Part shown: positions 17,432 to 26,030 of the stretch, in pieces
How positions within the stretch are numbered: the first letter of the stretch is position 1
How the letters are laid out: every line of letters starts with the position of its first letter
Assembly: GCF_010550675.1 (NCBI RefSeq)
Contig: NZ_JAAGOA010000002.1
Coordinates: forward strand, 372,001 to 436,000
Reading direction: 5' to 3'
Length of the DNA stretch: 64,000 bases
DNA from: Phytoactinopolyspora halotolerans
GTDB taxonomy: Bacteria; Actinomycetota; Actinomycetes; Jiangellales; Jiangellaceae
Program-made: the position numbers and the translations under genes
Notes under the pieces: model-generated
Database searches by the model: none
Seen by the model: the letters and a program-made list of their open reading frames with translations, nothing else
Told to the model about the DNA's origin: nothing

Positions 17432-18628
17432 GTGAAACTCAGCATTGCGCGCCGCAAGCTGGCTCCCGTCGCTGTCGTTGGCGCTGCTGCCTTGGTGCTG
17501 GGCGCCTGTGGCTCGGATCCTGACACCGATTCGGACAACAGCGACGACGGCGACACCACCTCCGAGGGGGAGGACACCGACACCAGCGGTGAGGGTGGCG
17601 AGGACACGGCCGAGGGGGACGCCGAGGGCGACGAAGGCGCCATGGCCGACCTGTCCGGCACGCTCAACGGTGCGGGCGCGAGCTCGCAGGAAGCCGCCGT
17701 TCAGGCCTGGATCGCCGGCTTCCAGTCGCAGTACCCGGACGTCACGGTCAACTACGCACCCGAGGGGTCCGGCGCGGGGCGTGAACAGTTCACCTCCGGT
17801 GCGGTTCCGTTCGCCGGCACCGACGCTGCGCTCGACGAGGAGGAGATGGCTGCGGCCGAGGAGGCCTGCGGCGCTCCGGCAGTGAACCTCCCGCTGTACA
17901 TCGACCCGATCGCGGTCCCGTACAACCTCCCCGGCGTGGACAACCTGCAGCTCGGCCCGGAAACGCTGGCAGGGATCTTCAACGAGGACATCACCAACTG
18001 GAACGACCCGGCGATCGCCGAGGACAACCCGGAGGCCGAGCTTCCGGACCTGCAGATCACGCCGGTGCACCGCTCCGACGAGTCCGGCACCACGGAGAAC
18101 TTCGTGGAGTACCTGGCGGCGGCCGCGCCCGACGTCTGGACGCATGAGGTCAGCGGTGACTGGCCGTCGGGTCTGACCGGTGAGGCCGGTGCCCAGACTC
18201 CGGGCGTGCTCCAGGCGGTCGATGCTGCTGAGGGCACCATCGGTTACACCAGCGCCGCGGCCGCGGGCGACCGTACCACCGCCGCCATCGGTGTGGGTGA
18301 GGAGTTCGTCGAGTACTCCGCTGAGGCCGCCGCGGCCGTCGTCGAGAACTCGCCGCTGGCCGAAGGGCGTGCGGAGAACGACCTCGCTCTCGAGCTGGCA
18401 CGGGACACGACCGAGTCGGGCAACTACCCGATCGTGCTCGTCTCGTACACCGTGGTGTGCACGGCCTACTCGGACGCCGCCACCGGTGACCTGGTGAAGG
18501 CATGGGTCGGCTACGTCGCCAGTGACGAGGGCCAGCAGGCTGCGGCCGACGCGGCCGGCTCCGCGCCGATCTCGCCGGACATGCAGAGCCAGGTTCAGGG
18601 AATCGTCGATTCGATCCAGGTCGGCTGA
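17432..18628 (+). CDS. pstS: Phosphate ABC transporter substrate-binding lipoprotein PstS
   Basis: A 398-residue extracytoplasmic phosphate-binding lipoprotein. The signal peptide ends in the lipobox LVLGAC, with the lipidated Cys near residue 27. An unusually acidic linker of Asp, Glu, Ser, Thr and Gly follows (residues ~29-70), then the mature domain with LNGAGASSQEAAVQAW, YAPEGSGAGREQF and VHRSDESGTTENF, which form the phosphate-binding loops. The acidic linker fits a salt-tolerant host. GTG 17432 has AAGGGA upstream. First gene of pstSCAB; regulation by phosphate is likely from the upstream repeats. Confidence 0.95.
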   Translation: MKLSIARRKLAPVAVVGAAALVLGACGSDPDTDSDNSDDGDTTSEGEDTDTSGEGGEDTAEGDAEGDEGAMADLSGTLNGAGASSQEAAVQAWIAGFQSQYPDVTVNYAPEGSGAGREQFTSGAVPFAGTDAALDEEEMAAAEEACGAPAVNLPLYIDPIAVPYNLPGVDNLQLGPETLAGIFNEDITNWNDPAIAEDNPEAELPDLQITPVHRSDESGTTENFVEYLAAAAPDVWTHEVSGDWPSGLTGEAGAQTPGVLQAVDAAEGTIGYTSAAAAGDRTTAAIGVGEEFVEYSAEAAAAVVENSPLAEGRAENDLALELARDTTESGNYPIVLVSYTVVCTAYSDAATGDLVKAWVGYVASDEGQQAAADAAGSAPISPDMQSQVQGIVDSIQVG

Positions 18629-18657
18629 TCCATTCGATCGCGATGGTGATCGTACGT

Positions 18658-18700
18658 CGCCGGGCGGTTTACACTCCTCTGCGGAGCGGGCCGCCCGGCG
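18658..18700 (+). terminator. Hairpin between pstS and pstC
   Basis: A perfect 10-bp stem, CGCCGGGCGG / CCGCCCGGCG, with a 23-base loop that holds a smaller CTCC/GGAG stem. It lies in the 127-base gap after pstS. A partial terminator or RNA-stabilising structure here would give more PstS than the membrane subunits, as is common for binding proteins. Confidence 0.6.
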
Positions 18701-18755
18701 TCGTGCGCCTCGCGTACTGGTCGGTCCAACAGCGCACAGAGCCCGGAGTGGAGAC

Positions 18756-19715
18756 GTGACGACCACGACGAAAGCACCGCCGGAGGCGGACCAGCGGCCT
18801 AGTGGCCGACGCGGCAGTGTCCGGCCGGGTGACCGTAACTTCTCGATCGCCGCACGTGCGGCCGGCATCCTCATTCTGATCGTGCTGGCCGGCGTCACGG
18901 TCTTCCTCGTGTCGGAGGCGCTCCCGACGTTCCAGGCTGATCCGTCTGAGATCGAGGGCGGGGAGGGCTTCTTCTCCTACGTATGGCCGCTCGTTTTCGG
19001 GACTCTCGTCGCGGCCCTGATCGCCCTGATCGTCGCCACACCGCTGGCGCTGGGGATCGCCCTGTTCATCTCGCACTACGCGCCACGACGGATGTCCCAA
19101 GGCCTGGGGTACGTCGTGGACCTGCTGGCGGCGATCCCGAGCGTGGTCTACGGTCTTTGGGGGATCCAGTGGCTGGCGCCGAATGTGCAGGGCGCGTGGG
19201 CATGGCTAGCCGAGAACCTCGGATTCATACCCCTGTTCACCGGACCGGCTTCCGCGACGGGCCGAACCATGATGACCGCCGGTCTGGTGCTGGCGGTGAT
19301 GGTCCTCCCGATCATCACCGCGGTCTCTCGCGAGGTGTTCCTGCAGACACCGAAGCTGCACGAGGAGGCCGCGCTCGCGCTCGGCGCGACCCGGTGGGAG
19401 ATGATCCGGATGTCGGTCATCCCCTTCGGCAAGCCCGGCGTGATCGGTGGGGTCATGTTGGGCCTCGGCCGAGCCCTGGGTGAGACGATGGCGGTCGCGA
19501 TGGTGCTCTCCACCGGCGGGTTCACCTGGTCTCTGGTCAGCAGTGGCAACAACACGATCGCCGCGGAGATCGCCCTGGACTTCCCAGAGTCCTCCGGGCT
19601 GAAGACCAACACCTTGATCGCAGCCGGTCTGGTGCTGTTCGTCATCACGCTGGGAGTCAACATGCTCGCCCGCTGGATTGTGTCGCGCCGCAAGGAATTC
19701 TCGGGGGCCAACTGA
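18756..19715 (+). CDS. pstC: Phosphate ABC transporter permease PstC
   Basis: A 319-residue inner-membrane permease with about six membrane helices, starting with AAGILILIVLAGVTVFLV. The cytoplasmic EAA loop, which contacts the ATPase, reads EEAALALGATRWEMIRMSVIPFGKPG. PSVVYGLWGI and GLGRALGETMAVAMVLS are PstC signatures. I chose GTG 18756 with GGAGTGGAG before it; a longer open frame runs upstream into pstS and is not the start. Its stop overlaps the pstA start by one base (TGATG), which suggests translational coupling. Confidence 0.94.
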   Translation: MTTTTKAPPEADQRPSGRRGSVRPGDRNFSIAARAAGILILIVLAGVTVFLVSEALPTFQADPSEIEGGEGFFSYVWPLVFGTLVAALIALIVATPLALGIALFISHYAPRRMSQGLGYVVDLLAAIPSVVYGLWGIQWLAPNVQGAWAWLAENLGFIPLFTGPASATGRTMMTAGLVLAVMVLPIITAVSREVFLQTPKLHEEAALALGATRWEMIRMSVIPFGKPGVIGGVMLGLGRALGETMAVAMVLSTGGFTWSLVSSGNNTIAAEIALDFPESSGLKTNTLIAAGLVLFVITLGVNMLARWIVSRRKEFSGAN

Positions 19716-20818
19716 TGAGCGCCGCTACGTCCACGCCGCGTGCGACCAGCACGCTCACCAGCAACCAGTTGCATCGATTCGCGCCCGCCGGACTCCTGGT
19801 CGCCGCGGCCGCTGTATCGGCAGGGCTGGCAGCTGTCATCGGTTTCAGCATCCCGTTGTTCGTCTTCTTGGGCATCGTGATCTTCGCCGCCGCACTGACC
19901 GCGGTCTCCGCGGCCGTCGAGGGCCGGCGTAAGGCCACCGACAGACTGGTCACGACGCTCGTCGTCACCGCGTTCGCACTCGCGCTGATACCGCTGATCG
20001 CCGTCGTCTGGTCGGTGATCGGCAATGGCTTGAGCGCGTTCGGGGTCGACTTCCTGACCACGTCGATGCGGAACGTGACAGGCCTGCAGGATCAGCAGAC
20101 CATGCAGGATGGCGCGCCGCTGATCGGCGGCGCCTATCACGCCCTGGTGGGAACGCTGATCATCACGGCCCTGGCCACGGCCATCTCGGTTCCGATCGGC
20201 CTGATGACCTCGATCTACCTGGTCGAATACGGCCGCGGACGACTCGCCCGGGCGATCACGTTCTTCGTCGACGTCATGACCGGTATCCCGTCGATCGTGG
20301 CCGGCCTGTTCGCGGCGGCGCTGTTCGCGGTGCTGTTCGGGGTCGGCACCCGGAACGGCTTCGCCGGTGCCGTCGCCCTGTCTGTTCTGATGATCCCGGT
20401 TGTCGTACGCTCGAGTGAAGAGATGCTGCGCATCGTCCCGAACGAGTTGCGGGAGGCCGCTTATGCGCTCGGCGTGCCGAAGTGGCGGATGATCGTCAGG
20501 GTGGTCATCCCGACGGCCATCTCAGGTATCGCCAGCGGCGTGACATTGGCGATCGCGCGCGTGGTCGGCGAGACGGCCCCGCTGATCGTGACGGCGGGGT
20601 TCACGTCATCGATCAACACCAACCCGTTCAGTGACTGGATGATGTCGCTGCCCTCGTACGTTTACAGTCTGGCCATGCGTCCTCTCTCCGGCAGCGAACC
20701 TCAGCCGAGTCTCGATCGAGCGTGGGCAGCGGCGTTCACACTGGTGATCATCGTCATGCTGCTCAACCTGATCGCTCGGCTCATCGCCAAGGCGTTCGCC
20801 CCGAAGACCGGCCGCTAG
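19715..20818 (+). CDS. pstA: Phosphate ABC transporter permease PstA
   Basis: A 367-residue permease partner of PstC. It is longer than enteric PstA because of an N-terminal extension with extra hydrophobic segments ([21 protein letters not shown] and [15 protein letters not shown]). [13 protein letters not shown] and the EAA loop [27 protein letters not shown] are diagnostic. The C-terminus ends in a membrane helix and a short basic tail. The start overlaps the pstC stop by one base. pstB follows after 20 bases. Confidence 0.94.
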   Translation: MSAATSTPRATSTLTSNQLHRFAPAGLLVAAAAVSAGLAAVIGFSIPLFVFLGIVIFAAALTAVSAAVEGRRKATDRLVTTLVVTAFALALIPLIAVVWSVIGNGLSAFGVDFLTTSMRNVTGLQDQQTMQDGAPLIGGAYHALVGTLIITALATAISVPIGLMTSIYLVEYGRGRLARAITFFVDVMTGIPSIVAGLFAAALFAVLFGVGTRNGFAGAVALSVLMIPVVVRSSEEMLRIVPNELREAAYALGVPKWRMIVRVVIPTAISGIASGVTLAIARVVGETAPLIVTAGFTSSINTNPFSDWMMSLPSYVYSLAMRPLSGSEPQPSLDRAWAAAFTLVIIVMLLNLIARLIAKAFAPKTGR

Positions 20819-20838
20819 AAACCAAAGAGGTCCACACT

Positions 20839-21618
20839 ATGTCCAAGCGCATCGACGTCGGCGATCTGAATATCTATTACGGAGACTTCCTCGCTGTCGA
20901 GGGCGTGTCGATGGAGATCGAAGCCCGCTCGGTGACGGCGTTCATCGGCCCGTCTGGCTGTGGGAAGTCGACCTTCCTTCGGGCGCTGAACCGGATGCAC
21001 GAGGTCATCCCGGGCGCGCGGGTTCAAGGCAAAGTCATGCTGGACGGCGAGGACCTTTACGCCTACGGCGTCGATCCGGTCAACGTCCGGCGCCAGATCG
21101 GGATGGTGTTCCAACGGCCCAACCCCTTCCCGACGATGTCCGTCCGGGACAACGTGCTGGCCGGGCTGAAGCTGAACAGCAAGCGGATGAGCCGGTCGGA
21201 GGCCGACGAGGTGGCCGAGCGGTCTCTGCGCGGTGCCAACCTATGGAACGAGGTCAAGGACCGTCTCGACAAGCCCGGTGCTGGGCTCTCCGGCGGTCAG
21301 CAGCAGCGGTTGTGCATCGCCCGCGCGATCGCCGTGCAGCCGGAGGTGCTCCTGATGGACGAGCCCTGCTCGGCTCTGGACCCGATCTCGACCCTGGCCA
21401 TCGAGGACCTGATCGGCGAGCTCAAGCAGAACTACACCATCGTGATCGTGACGCATAACATGCAGCAGGCGGCTCGGGTGAGTGATCGCACGGCCTTCTT
21501 CAACATCGCCGGCACCGGCAAGCCGGGCAAGCTGATCGAGATGGACGACACCACCAAGATCTTCACCAAGCCAGGCGTGAAGGCGACGGAGGACTACGTC
21601 TCCGGCCGGTTCGGCTGA
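20839..21618 (+). CDS. pstB: Phosphate ABC transporter ATPase PstB
   Basis: A 259-residue ATPase that powers phosphate import. Walker A is GPSGCGKS (residues 37-44), the signature is [15 protein letters not shown], Walker B is VLLMDEP and the switch histidine is in [38 protein letters not shown] is the PstB-specific stretch between Walker A and the Q-loop. ATG 20839 has AGAGG upstream. No phoU follows; the operon ends here at a strong hairpin. Confidence 0.96.
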   Translation: MSKRIDVGDLNIYYGDFLAVEGVSMEIEARSVTAFIGPSGCGKSTFLRALNRMHEVIPGARVQGKVMLDGEDLYAYGVDPVNVRRQIGMVFQRPNPFPTMSVRDNVLAGLKLNSKRMSRSEADEVAERSLRGANLWNEVKDRLDKPGAGLSGGQQQRLCIARAIAVQPEVLLMDEPCSALDPISTLAIEDLIGELKQNYTIVIVTHNMQQAARVSDRTAFFNIAGTGKPGKLIEMDDTTKIFTKPGVKATEDYVSGRFG

Positions 21619-21666
21619 TTCCGTACGCGGCCGGCCCGACCGGCGCCGCGGCGCGCTGAGTACGCG

Positions 21667-21703
21667 ACGTCGGCCCCGGCCGGGCTGTCGCCGGGGCCGA
21701 CGT
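21667..21703. terminator. Bidirectional terminator between pstB and arsC
   Basis: A perfect 14-bp GC-rich stem (21667-21680 with 21690-21703, starting ACGTCGGCCCC) closes a 9-base loop. It sits between convergent genes, 48 bases after the pstB stop and 9 bases after the arsC stop on the other strand, so it can end transcription from both sides. Confidence 0.8.
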
Positions 21704-21712
21704 GGGCATCGT

Positions 21713-22369
21713 TCAAGGCGCGACCGGCACACCCAGTTCGTCCAGCAGGTTGCGTACCCGGCGCTCGATCTCGTCCCGGATCGGGCGCACGTCATCGACT
21801 CCCTGACCGGCCGGATCTTCCAGCACCCAGTCCTCGTAACGTTTGCCGGGAAAGACCGGGCACGCGTCTCCGCAACCCATAGTGATCACCGCGTCGGCGG
21901 CTTGGACGATCTCGTCGGTCCACGGCTTGGGGAATTCCTTCGAGATGTCGATGCCGCGCTCCGCCATCGCCTCGACGGCGGCGGGATTGACTTCGACGCC
22001 GGGTTCGGATCCACCCGACCAGGCGACCGCCCGGCCGCCGGCCAGGTGCTCGAAGAAGCCGAGCGCCATCTGCGACCGGCCGGCGTTGTGCACGCAGAGG
22101 AACAGCACGGTCGGAAGGCCCTCGTCGTGCTTGCCCTCAACCTTGGCGAGCGCGCGCAGCCGCTGCCGGGCGAACCGCTCGGCCATGAGCGGCAGGAAGT
22201 TCGGGATCCGTGCCGAGTCGGCGAACTGGTCGAAGCTGGAATCCAAGAACCGGACGATCGTCTCGGTGTTGAAGACGCCGGCGAACTCTTCGCCGAGCCG
22301 CTCCGCAGCCATGCGCAGGGCGAGGTCACGCTCGAGGGCGAGCCGGTCGTCGTGGTCAGTCTCGGTCAC
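21713..22369 (-). CDS. arsC: Arsenate reductase with N-terminal three-helix domain
   Basis: A 218-residue thiol-dependent arsenate reductase. Residues ~15-80 form a helical N-terminal domain (LGEEFAGVFNTETIVRFLDSS). The catalytic low-molecular-weight-phosphatase-like domain has the P-loop CVHNAGRSQMA, with Cys92. MGCGDACPVFPGKRYEDWVLEDP carries a further cysteine pair and the general-acid Asp-Pro. This layout occurs in actinobacterial enzymes that use mycothiol and mycoredoxin to reduce As(V) to As(III); use of mycothiol here is inferred. GTG 22369 has AAGGAGGT upstream. Last gene of the minus-strand ars operon. Confidence 0.87.
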   Translation of the reverse strand: MTETDHDDRLALERDLALRMAAERLGEEFAGVFNTETIVRFLDSSFDQFADSARIPNFLPLMAERFARQRLRALAKVEGKHDEGLPTVLFLCVHNAGRSQMALGFFEHLAGGRAVAWSGGSEPGVEVNPAAVEAMAERGIDISKEFPKPWTDEIVQAADAVITMGCGDACPVFPGKRYEDWVLEDPAGQGVDDVRPIRDEIERRVRNLLDELGVPVAP

Positions 22370-22446
22370 AGTCGGTACCTCCTTGTACGTCTACCGCATC
22401 CGGTTGAACGCGGCATGCAGATCACGGCCTGGCTTGGCGGTCCACG

Positions 22447-23118
22447 TCATCGGGCCGGCTTGACGGTCCCGGCGAGCTGCGCCACTCGCGCGCGCAGCCG
22501 GTCCACCGTGTCGTCGAAGGCCACATCGGTTCCCACCCGCACCGGATCCGGGATCGACCAGTGCAGCCGAAGCCCGTCGCCGAGTTCCTCGTGCGCCTGA
22601 TCGCAGACGGCGACGACCAGATCATCGGCGCGGGCCACCTCGGCGAGGTGACGTGGTTTGAGCGTCCGCAACCGCAAACCGTGCCGGGCCGCCGCGGCCT
22701 CGGCTCCGGGATGGACACGAGAGGCCGGCTGGGTACCGGCAGAATCGACCGGAACGTCACTGCTGGCGCCCCAGAGTGCGGCGGCCAGCTGCGAGCGGGC
22801 GGAGTTCTGCGCGCATACGAACACCACGCGTGGTGCGTGCCGTTCGTCGCCGATCGCGAGTCCGTGGAGTGTCTCTGGCACCAGCGTGACGTACGTGCGT
22901 CGCCGGTCACCTTCCGAGCGGAGCCGTCGCACGACGCAGGCTTGCTCGAGGATCTTGAGATGGTGTGCGACCAGGTTGGACCCCATGCCCAGCTGGCGGG
23001 CGATCTCGCCGGGCGCCGCATCGCCCGACGCGAGAGCGTCGACGATCTCGAGGCGCGCCGGGTCTCCGAGCGCTGCATGCACCCGGGCCCGTCCGACTCG
23101 ATTCGCCTCAGTATTCAT
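22447..23118 (-). CDS. ArsR repressor fused to low-molecular-weight phosphatase/arsenate reductase
   Basis: A ~223-residue fusion. The first ~95 residues are an ArsR winged helix (HAALGDPARLEIVDAL, GEIARQLGMGSNLVAHHLKILEQA). The rest is a phosphatase-fold domain with the CX5R loop VCAQNSARS followed by DSAGTQPASRVHPGA, as in LMWP-type arsenate reductases. One protein can therefore sense and reduce arsenic species. Starts at 23133 or 23118 are possible; neither has a ribosome binding site, and the operator overlaps this point, so the start is uncertain. It lies between the flavoprotein gene and arsC in one operon. Confidence 0.87.
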   Translation of the reverse strand: MNTEANRVGRARVHAALGDPARLEIVDALASGDAAPGEIARQLGMGSNLVAHHLKILEQACVVRRLRSEGDRRRTYVTLVPETLHGLAIGDERHAPRVVFVCAQNSARSQLAAALWGASSDVPVDSAGTQPASRVHPGAEAAAARHGLRLRTLKPRHLAEVARADDLVVAVCDQAHEELGDGLRLHWSIPDPVRVGTDVAFDDTVDRLRARVAQLAGTVKPAR

Positions 23119-23137
23119 TGAGTCAATAATCATTGAG
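23107..23137. promoter_or_regulatory. 31-bp operator, copy A (start of arsR fusion gene)
   Basis: The pattern is CTCAGT-N3-CATTGA-G-TCAATA-N3-ATTGAG, an extended dyad around the palindrome ATTGAGTCAAT. A second copy lies upstream of the aquaporin gene at 25391-25421; 25 of 31 positions agree. It covers the junction of the flavoprotein stop and the arsR start, so it could control an internal promoter. Confidence 0.7.
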
Positions 23138-24565
23138 CTATATCGCCGTGTCAAGTGTGCGCTCCGGCTCGGAAGACCTTGGCGGCGGTTGATGGGAGCG
23201 AACCCACGCCTGCGCGGCGACCTGCACGGCGTCCCACGGCGAACCCAGCGGAGGCGTATAGGACAGGTCCAGGTCACTCATACTGGCGACGGACATCTCA
23301 TGGAAAAGCGCGGTGGCAAAGGTGTCGACCCGCTTCGCAACCTCGGTCCCGCGTCGTCCGATGAGCTGGGCGCCGAGGAGTCTGCCGGTCGCGAGATCTC
23401 CGGTCACGCGGATGTTGATCGGTTGCGCGCCGGGATAATACGCCTTGTGGTCGTCCGGGCTGGCCCCTGCGGTGACCGGCTGGAAGCCGGCCCGGCGTGC
23501 CTCATCATCGCGCAACCCGGTGCGCGCGGCCACGAGGTCGAAGACCTTCACGACCTGCGTGCCCAAGCTGCCCGCGAACCGCGCCTGCCCGCCGAGGGCA
23601 TTCTCGCCGGCGACGCGGCCCTGCTTGTGCGCGGTGGTGCCCAGCGGTAGGTAAGTCGCTCCGAGCAGGCGATGGTGTGTCACGACGCAGTCGCCGGCCG
23701 CCCGGATCCGTGGCAGTCCGGTGGACATGGTCTCGTCCACCATGATGGCGCCGCTCGGGCCGGTCTGCGCTCCGGCGGCGGCCAGGAGCTCGGTGTCCGG
23801 GCGCACCCCGACCGCCACCAGAACTAGGTCGACATCCCAGGTCAGCGGCTCCTGATCGGGACCGGTGCCGCTGACCTGAAGGGCTGTGGAGGCGTCTGTG
23901 CGGCGAGTGATCGCTTCCACCCTGGTGCCGGTGTGCACGGTGACGCCGTTCCGGACGAGTTCAGCTCGGACCAGGGCTCCCAGCTGCGGGTCTACGGTCG
24001 GCAGGACCTCGGGAAGCATCTCCACCTGGGTCACGCCGATGCCGCGTGCGGCAAGTCCCTCGGCCATCTCAAGACCGATGTACCCGGCACCCACCACCAG
24101 CGCGGTCCGCGGCGTACGCGTCTCGATCGTGCGGGACAGCGCGAACGTGTCGTCCATGGAATGCAACAGGTGGACACCGTCGGCGGGTCCGAGCTGGTCG
24201 AGCCCACGGATCGGCGGTCGGAGGGGTACGGCTCCGGTGCCGACAACGAGCTCGTCGTACTCCAGCCAGGACGGCGATCCGTCCGGACCGCGGAGTGCCA
24301 CGCGTCGATCGGCCACGTCGATCCGCGTGGCCCGGGTGTCGAGGCGCAGGCGCATGCCGGTGGCCTCGAGTTCCGCTCGGCTGCGGTGAGCGAGGTTGTT
24401 CCAGTGAGTCACCTCGCCGGAGATGTAGTAGGGAATGCCGCAGATCGAGTAGTTCGGGTAGGCGTCCGCCACCACCACGGTGACCTCCGCGGATTGATCG
24501 AGCTCGCGGATACGGAGTGCCGCGCTGATGCCGGCGTCGCTACCGCCGATCGCGACTATGTGCAT
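23138..24565 (-). CDS. FAD-dependent pyridine nucleotide-disulfide oxidoreductase (CoA-disulfide reductase-like)
   Basis: A 475-residue flavoprotein. FAD site: IVAIGGSDAGISAALRI. The single active-site cysteine, Cys42, lies in YSICGIPYYISG, as in CoA-disulfide reductases, NADH oxidases and peroxidases. The NAD(P)H Rossmann motif is ALVVGAGYIGLEMAEGLAARG. IRAAGDCVV is the second FAD motif, and a dimerisation domain follows (AYYPGAQPINIRVTGD). There is no C-terminal rhodanese domain. In this ars operon it may keep low-molecular-weight thiols reduced for arsenate reduction, or act on arsenic itself; neither is shown. ATG 24565 has GAGAGG upstream. Confidence 0.8.
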   Translation of the reverse strand: MHIVAIGGSDAGISAALRIRELDQSAEVTVVVADAYPNYSICGIPYYISGEVTHWNNLAHRSRAELEATGMRLRLDTRATRIDVADRRVALRGPDGSPSWLEYDELVVGTGAVPLRPPIRGLDQLGPADGVHLLHSMDDTFALSRTIETRTPRTALVVGAGYIGLEMAEGLAARGIGVTQVEMLPEVLPTVDPQLGALVRAELVRNGVTVHTGTRVEAITRRTDASTALQVSGTGPDQEPLTWDVDLVLVAVGVRPDTELLAAAGAQTGPSGAIMVDETMSTGLPRIRAAGDCVVTHHRLLGATYLPLGTTAHKQGRVAGENALGGQARFAGSLGTQVVKVFDLVAARTGLRDDEARRAGFQPVTAGASPDDHKAYYPGAQPINIRVTGDLATGRLLGAQLIGRRGTEVAKRVDTFATALFHEMSVASMSDLDLSYTPPLGSPWDAVQVAAQAWVRSHQPPPRSSEPERTLDTAI

Positions 24566-24594
24566 GGGAGCTATGCCTCTCGCTCGTTCGGATC

Positions 24595-25362
24595 TCAGAG
24601 CCGCTGTGGCACGGCGGCCCGCTCGGCGTCGTCGATGGCGGCATCGCGGACCGGACTCGTGGGCGCGGGAAAAAGAATGAGTGTGGCGGCAAGACCGAGT
24701 GCGCCGCCGATCAGTTGCATGGACACGAACGCCGGCGCGGAGCCTGGGGCGATTCCGGCGAAGGTGTCGGAGAACATCCGGCCGACCGTGACCGCGGGGT
24801 TGGCGAAGGATGTGGAGCTGGTGAACCAGTAGGCGGCGCCGATATAGGCACCCACGGCGGGGGCGACCAGAGTGGCTCGTCCGGTGCGGATCAGCCCGAA
24901 GATCACCAGTACCAGGCCGGCTGTGGCCACGATCTCTCCGACCAGGTGGCCGGTGGTGACACGGTCGGCCGTCGCCAGCTCCGTCGGCACGTCGAACATC
25001 ACGTTGGCCAAGACGGCACCCGCGATACCGCCCGTGAACTGCGCCAGCATGTACCCGGCGGCCAGTGGCACGGGTAAGCCGGTGCCGGTCCGCCGCCGGA
25101 GCGACGCGTCCGCCAGGGACACCACCGGATTGAAATGTGCTCCGGACGCCGGGCTCAGAATCAAGATCAAAATGGCCAGACCGAATACGGTGGCCAAGCT
25201 GTTCTGGAGCAGTTGAAGTCCGGTGTCGTCCGGGGACAGCCGTTCGGCGGCGATGCCGGAGCCGACCACCACGGCCACCAGCAAGCCGGTGCCGAGGAAC
25301 TCCGCGAACAGTCGACGGCCCAGCTGTGGTTGATCAATCGGGGCCGGTACCGAGTCAGTCAC
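24595..25362 (-). CDS. MIP-family aquaglyceroporin, probable arsenite channel (AqpS-like)
   Basis: A 255-residue channel with six membrane helices. The two re-entrant loops carry NPV (residues 78-80, in GAHFNPVVSLAD) and NPA (188-190, in FANPAVTVGR), with the selectivity-filter arginine at ~195. An altered first NPA box is seen in some arsenic-operon MIP proteins. In Sinorhizobium meliloti the ars-operon channel AqpS lets As(III) flow out down its gradient, and the same job is inferred here because no arsenite pump is encoded. GTG 25362 lacks a good ribosome binding site. First gene of the operon, 29 bases before the next. Confidence 0.85.
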   Translation of the reverse strand: MTDSVPAPIDQPQLGRRLFAEFLGTGLLVAVVVGSGIAAERLSPDDTGLQLLQNSLATVFGLAILILILSPASGAHFNPVVSLADASLRRRTGTGLPVPLAAGYMLAQFTGGIAGAVLANVMFDVPTELATADRVTTGHLVGEIVATAGLVLVIFGLIRTGRATLVAPAVGAYIGAAYWFTSSTSFANPAVTVGRMFSDTFAGIAPGSAPAFVSMQLIGGALGLAATLILFPAPTSPVRDAAIDDAERAAVPQRL

Positions 25363-25390
25363 GGAAGACGATGATCTACCAACAAATCGT

Positions 25391-25421
25391 CTCAGTCAAC
25401 ATTGAGTCAATGAACACTGAG
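25391..25421. promoter_or_regulatory. 31-bp operator, copy B (aquaporin promoter)
   Basis: CTCAGT-N3-CATTGA-G-TCAATG-N3-ACTGAG is an almost fully symmetric dyad, 29 bases upstream of the aquaporin start. It matches copy A at 23107-23137. It is the expected binding site of the ArsR fusion protein of the same operon. Confidence 0.75.
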
Positions 25422-25505
25422 TGAAGTAGCGTGGCTCGGCATGGGTGCGACCGGCCGGCTTCGTCGGCCTACGCCGCTGGCAGTGACACTACTGGCATAG
25501 TGCCG

Positions 25506-26030
25506 TCAGACGGCCGCCGGGCGGTAGAAGAAACCTCTTCCGCTGCGGTTCGCACGTCCTGGGCTGATGTAGCCCTGAGCTTCGAGGTGGCCGAGCAGCT
25601 TGCCGGCGTAATTCGTCGCAACTCCGGCCAAGTCCGCGACCTCGGTGCTGGACACCCGGCCGCGGGCACGGGCCCAATCCAGGATCATCCGTTCGCGGCC
25701 CGCGCCCGTGAGGACGCCCTGGAGCCGACTGTGCAGCATCGTCCGGACGACAGCCGAGGGCCGCCAGGCGACGGGCTCGCCGTCAGGCACACCGGCAACC
25801 GGAACGCTTGCCGGCTCGTCTCTGATGGTCATGCCCGCGAGCCGGTCGATCGCGGCTTCGGCCTCGACCTCGCGACGCTGTAGCACGGGTGCGGCCCTGG
25901 CAGCGTCGACCCAGCCGTGACGACTGATGTGGTCGAGTAGCAGGCAGTCTCTACTTCGGCGAGCTGCGCCAGGTCTCGGTTGGATCTGGGTCGAGAAACT
26001 GGAACGACACCGCTGATCCTCCGCATCTAG
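25506..26030 (-). pseudogene. C-terminal remnant of a winged-helix (AlbA_2-like) regulator
   Basis: From 26030 down to the stop at 25506 one minus-strand frame stays open, but the first usable start is an internal GTG at 25886, with no ribosome binding site. The coded segments look like the tandem winged-helix end of a larger protein: LLLDHISRHGWVDAARAAPVLQRREVEAEAAIDRLAG, then a second helix-turn-helix, ILDWARARGRVSSTEVADLAGVATNYAGKLLGHL. The usual N-terminal AlbA_2 or ATPase part is missing. I read it as a decayed gene fragment next to an AT-rich hairpin; a short functional DNA-binding protein from 25886 (126 aa) is the alternative. Confidence 0.5.
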
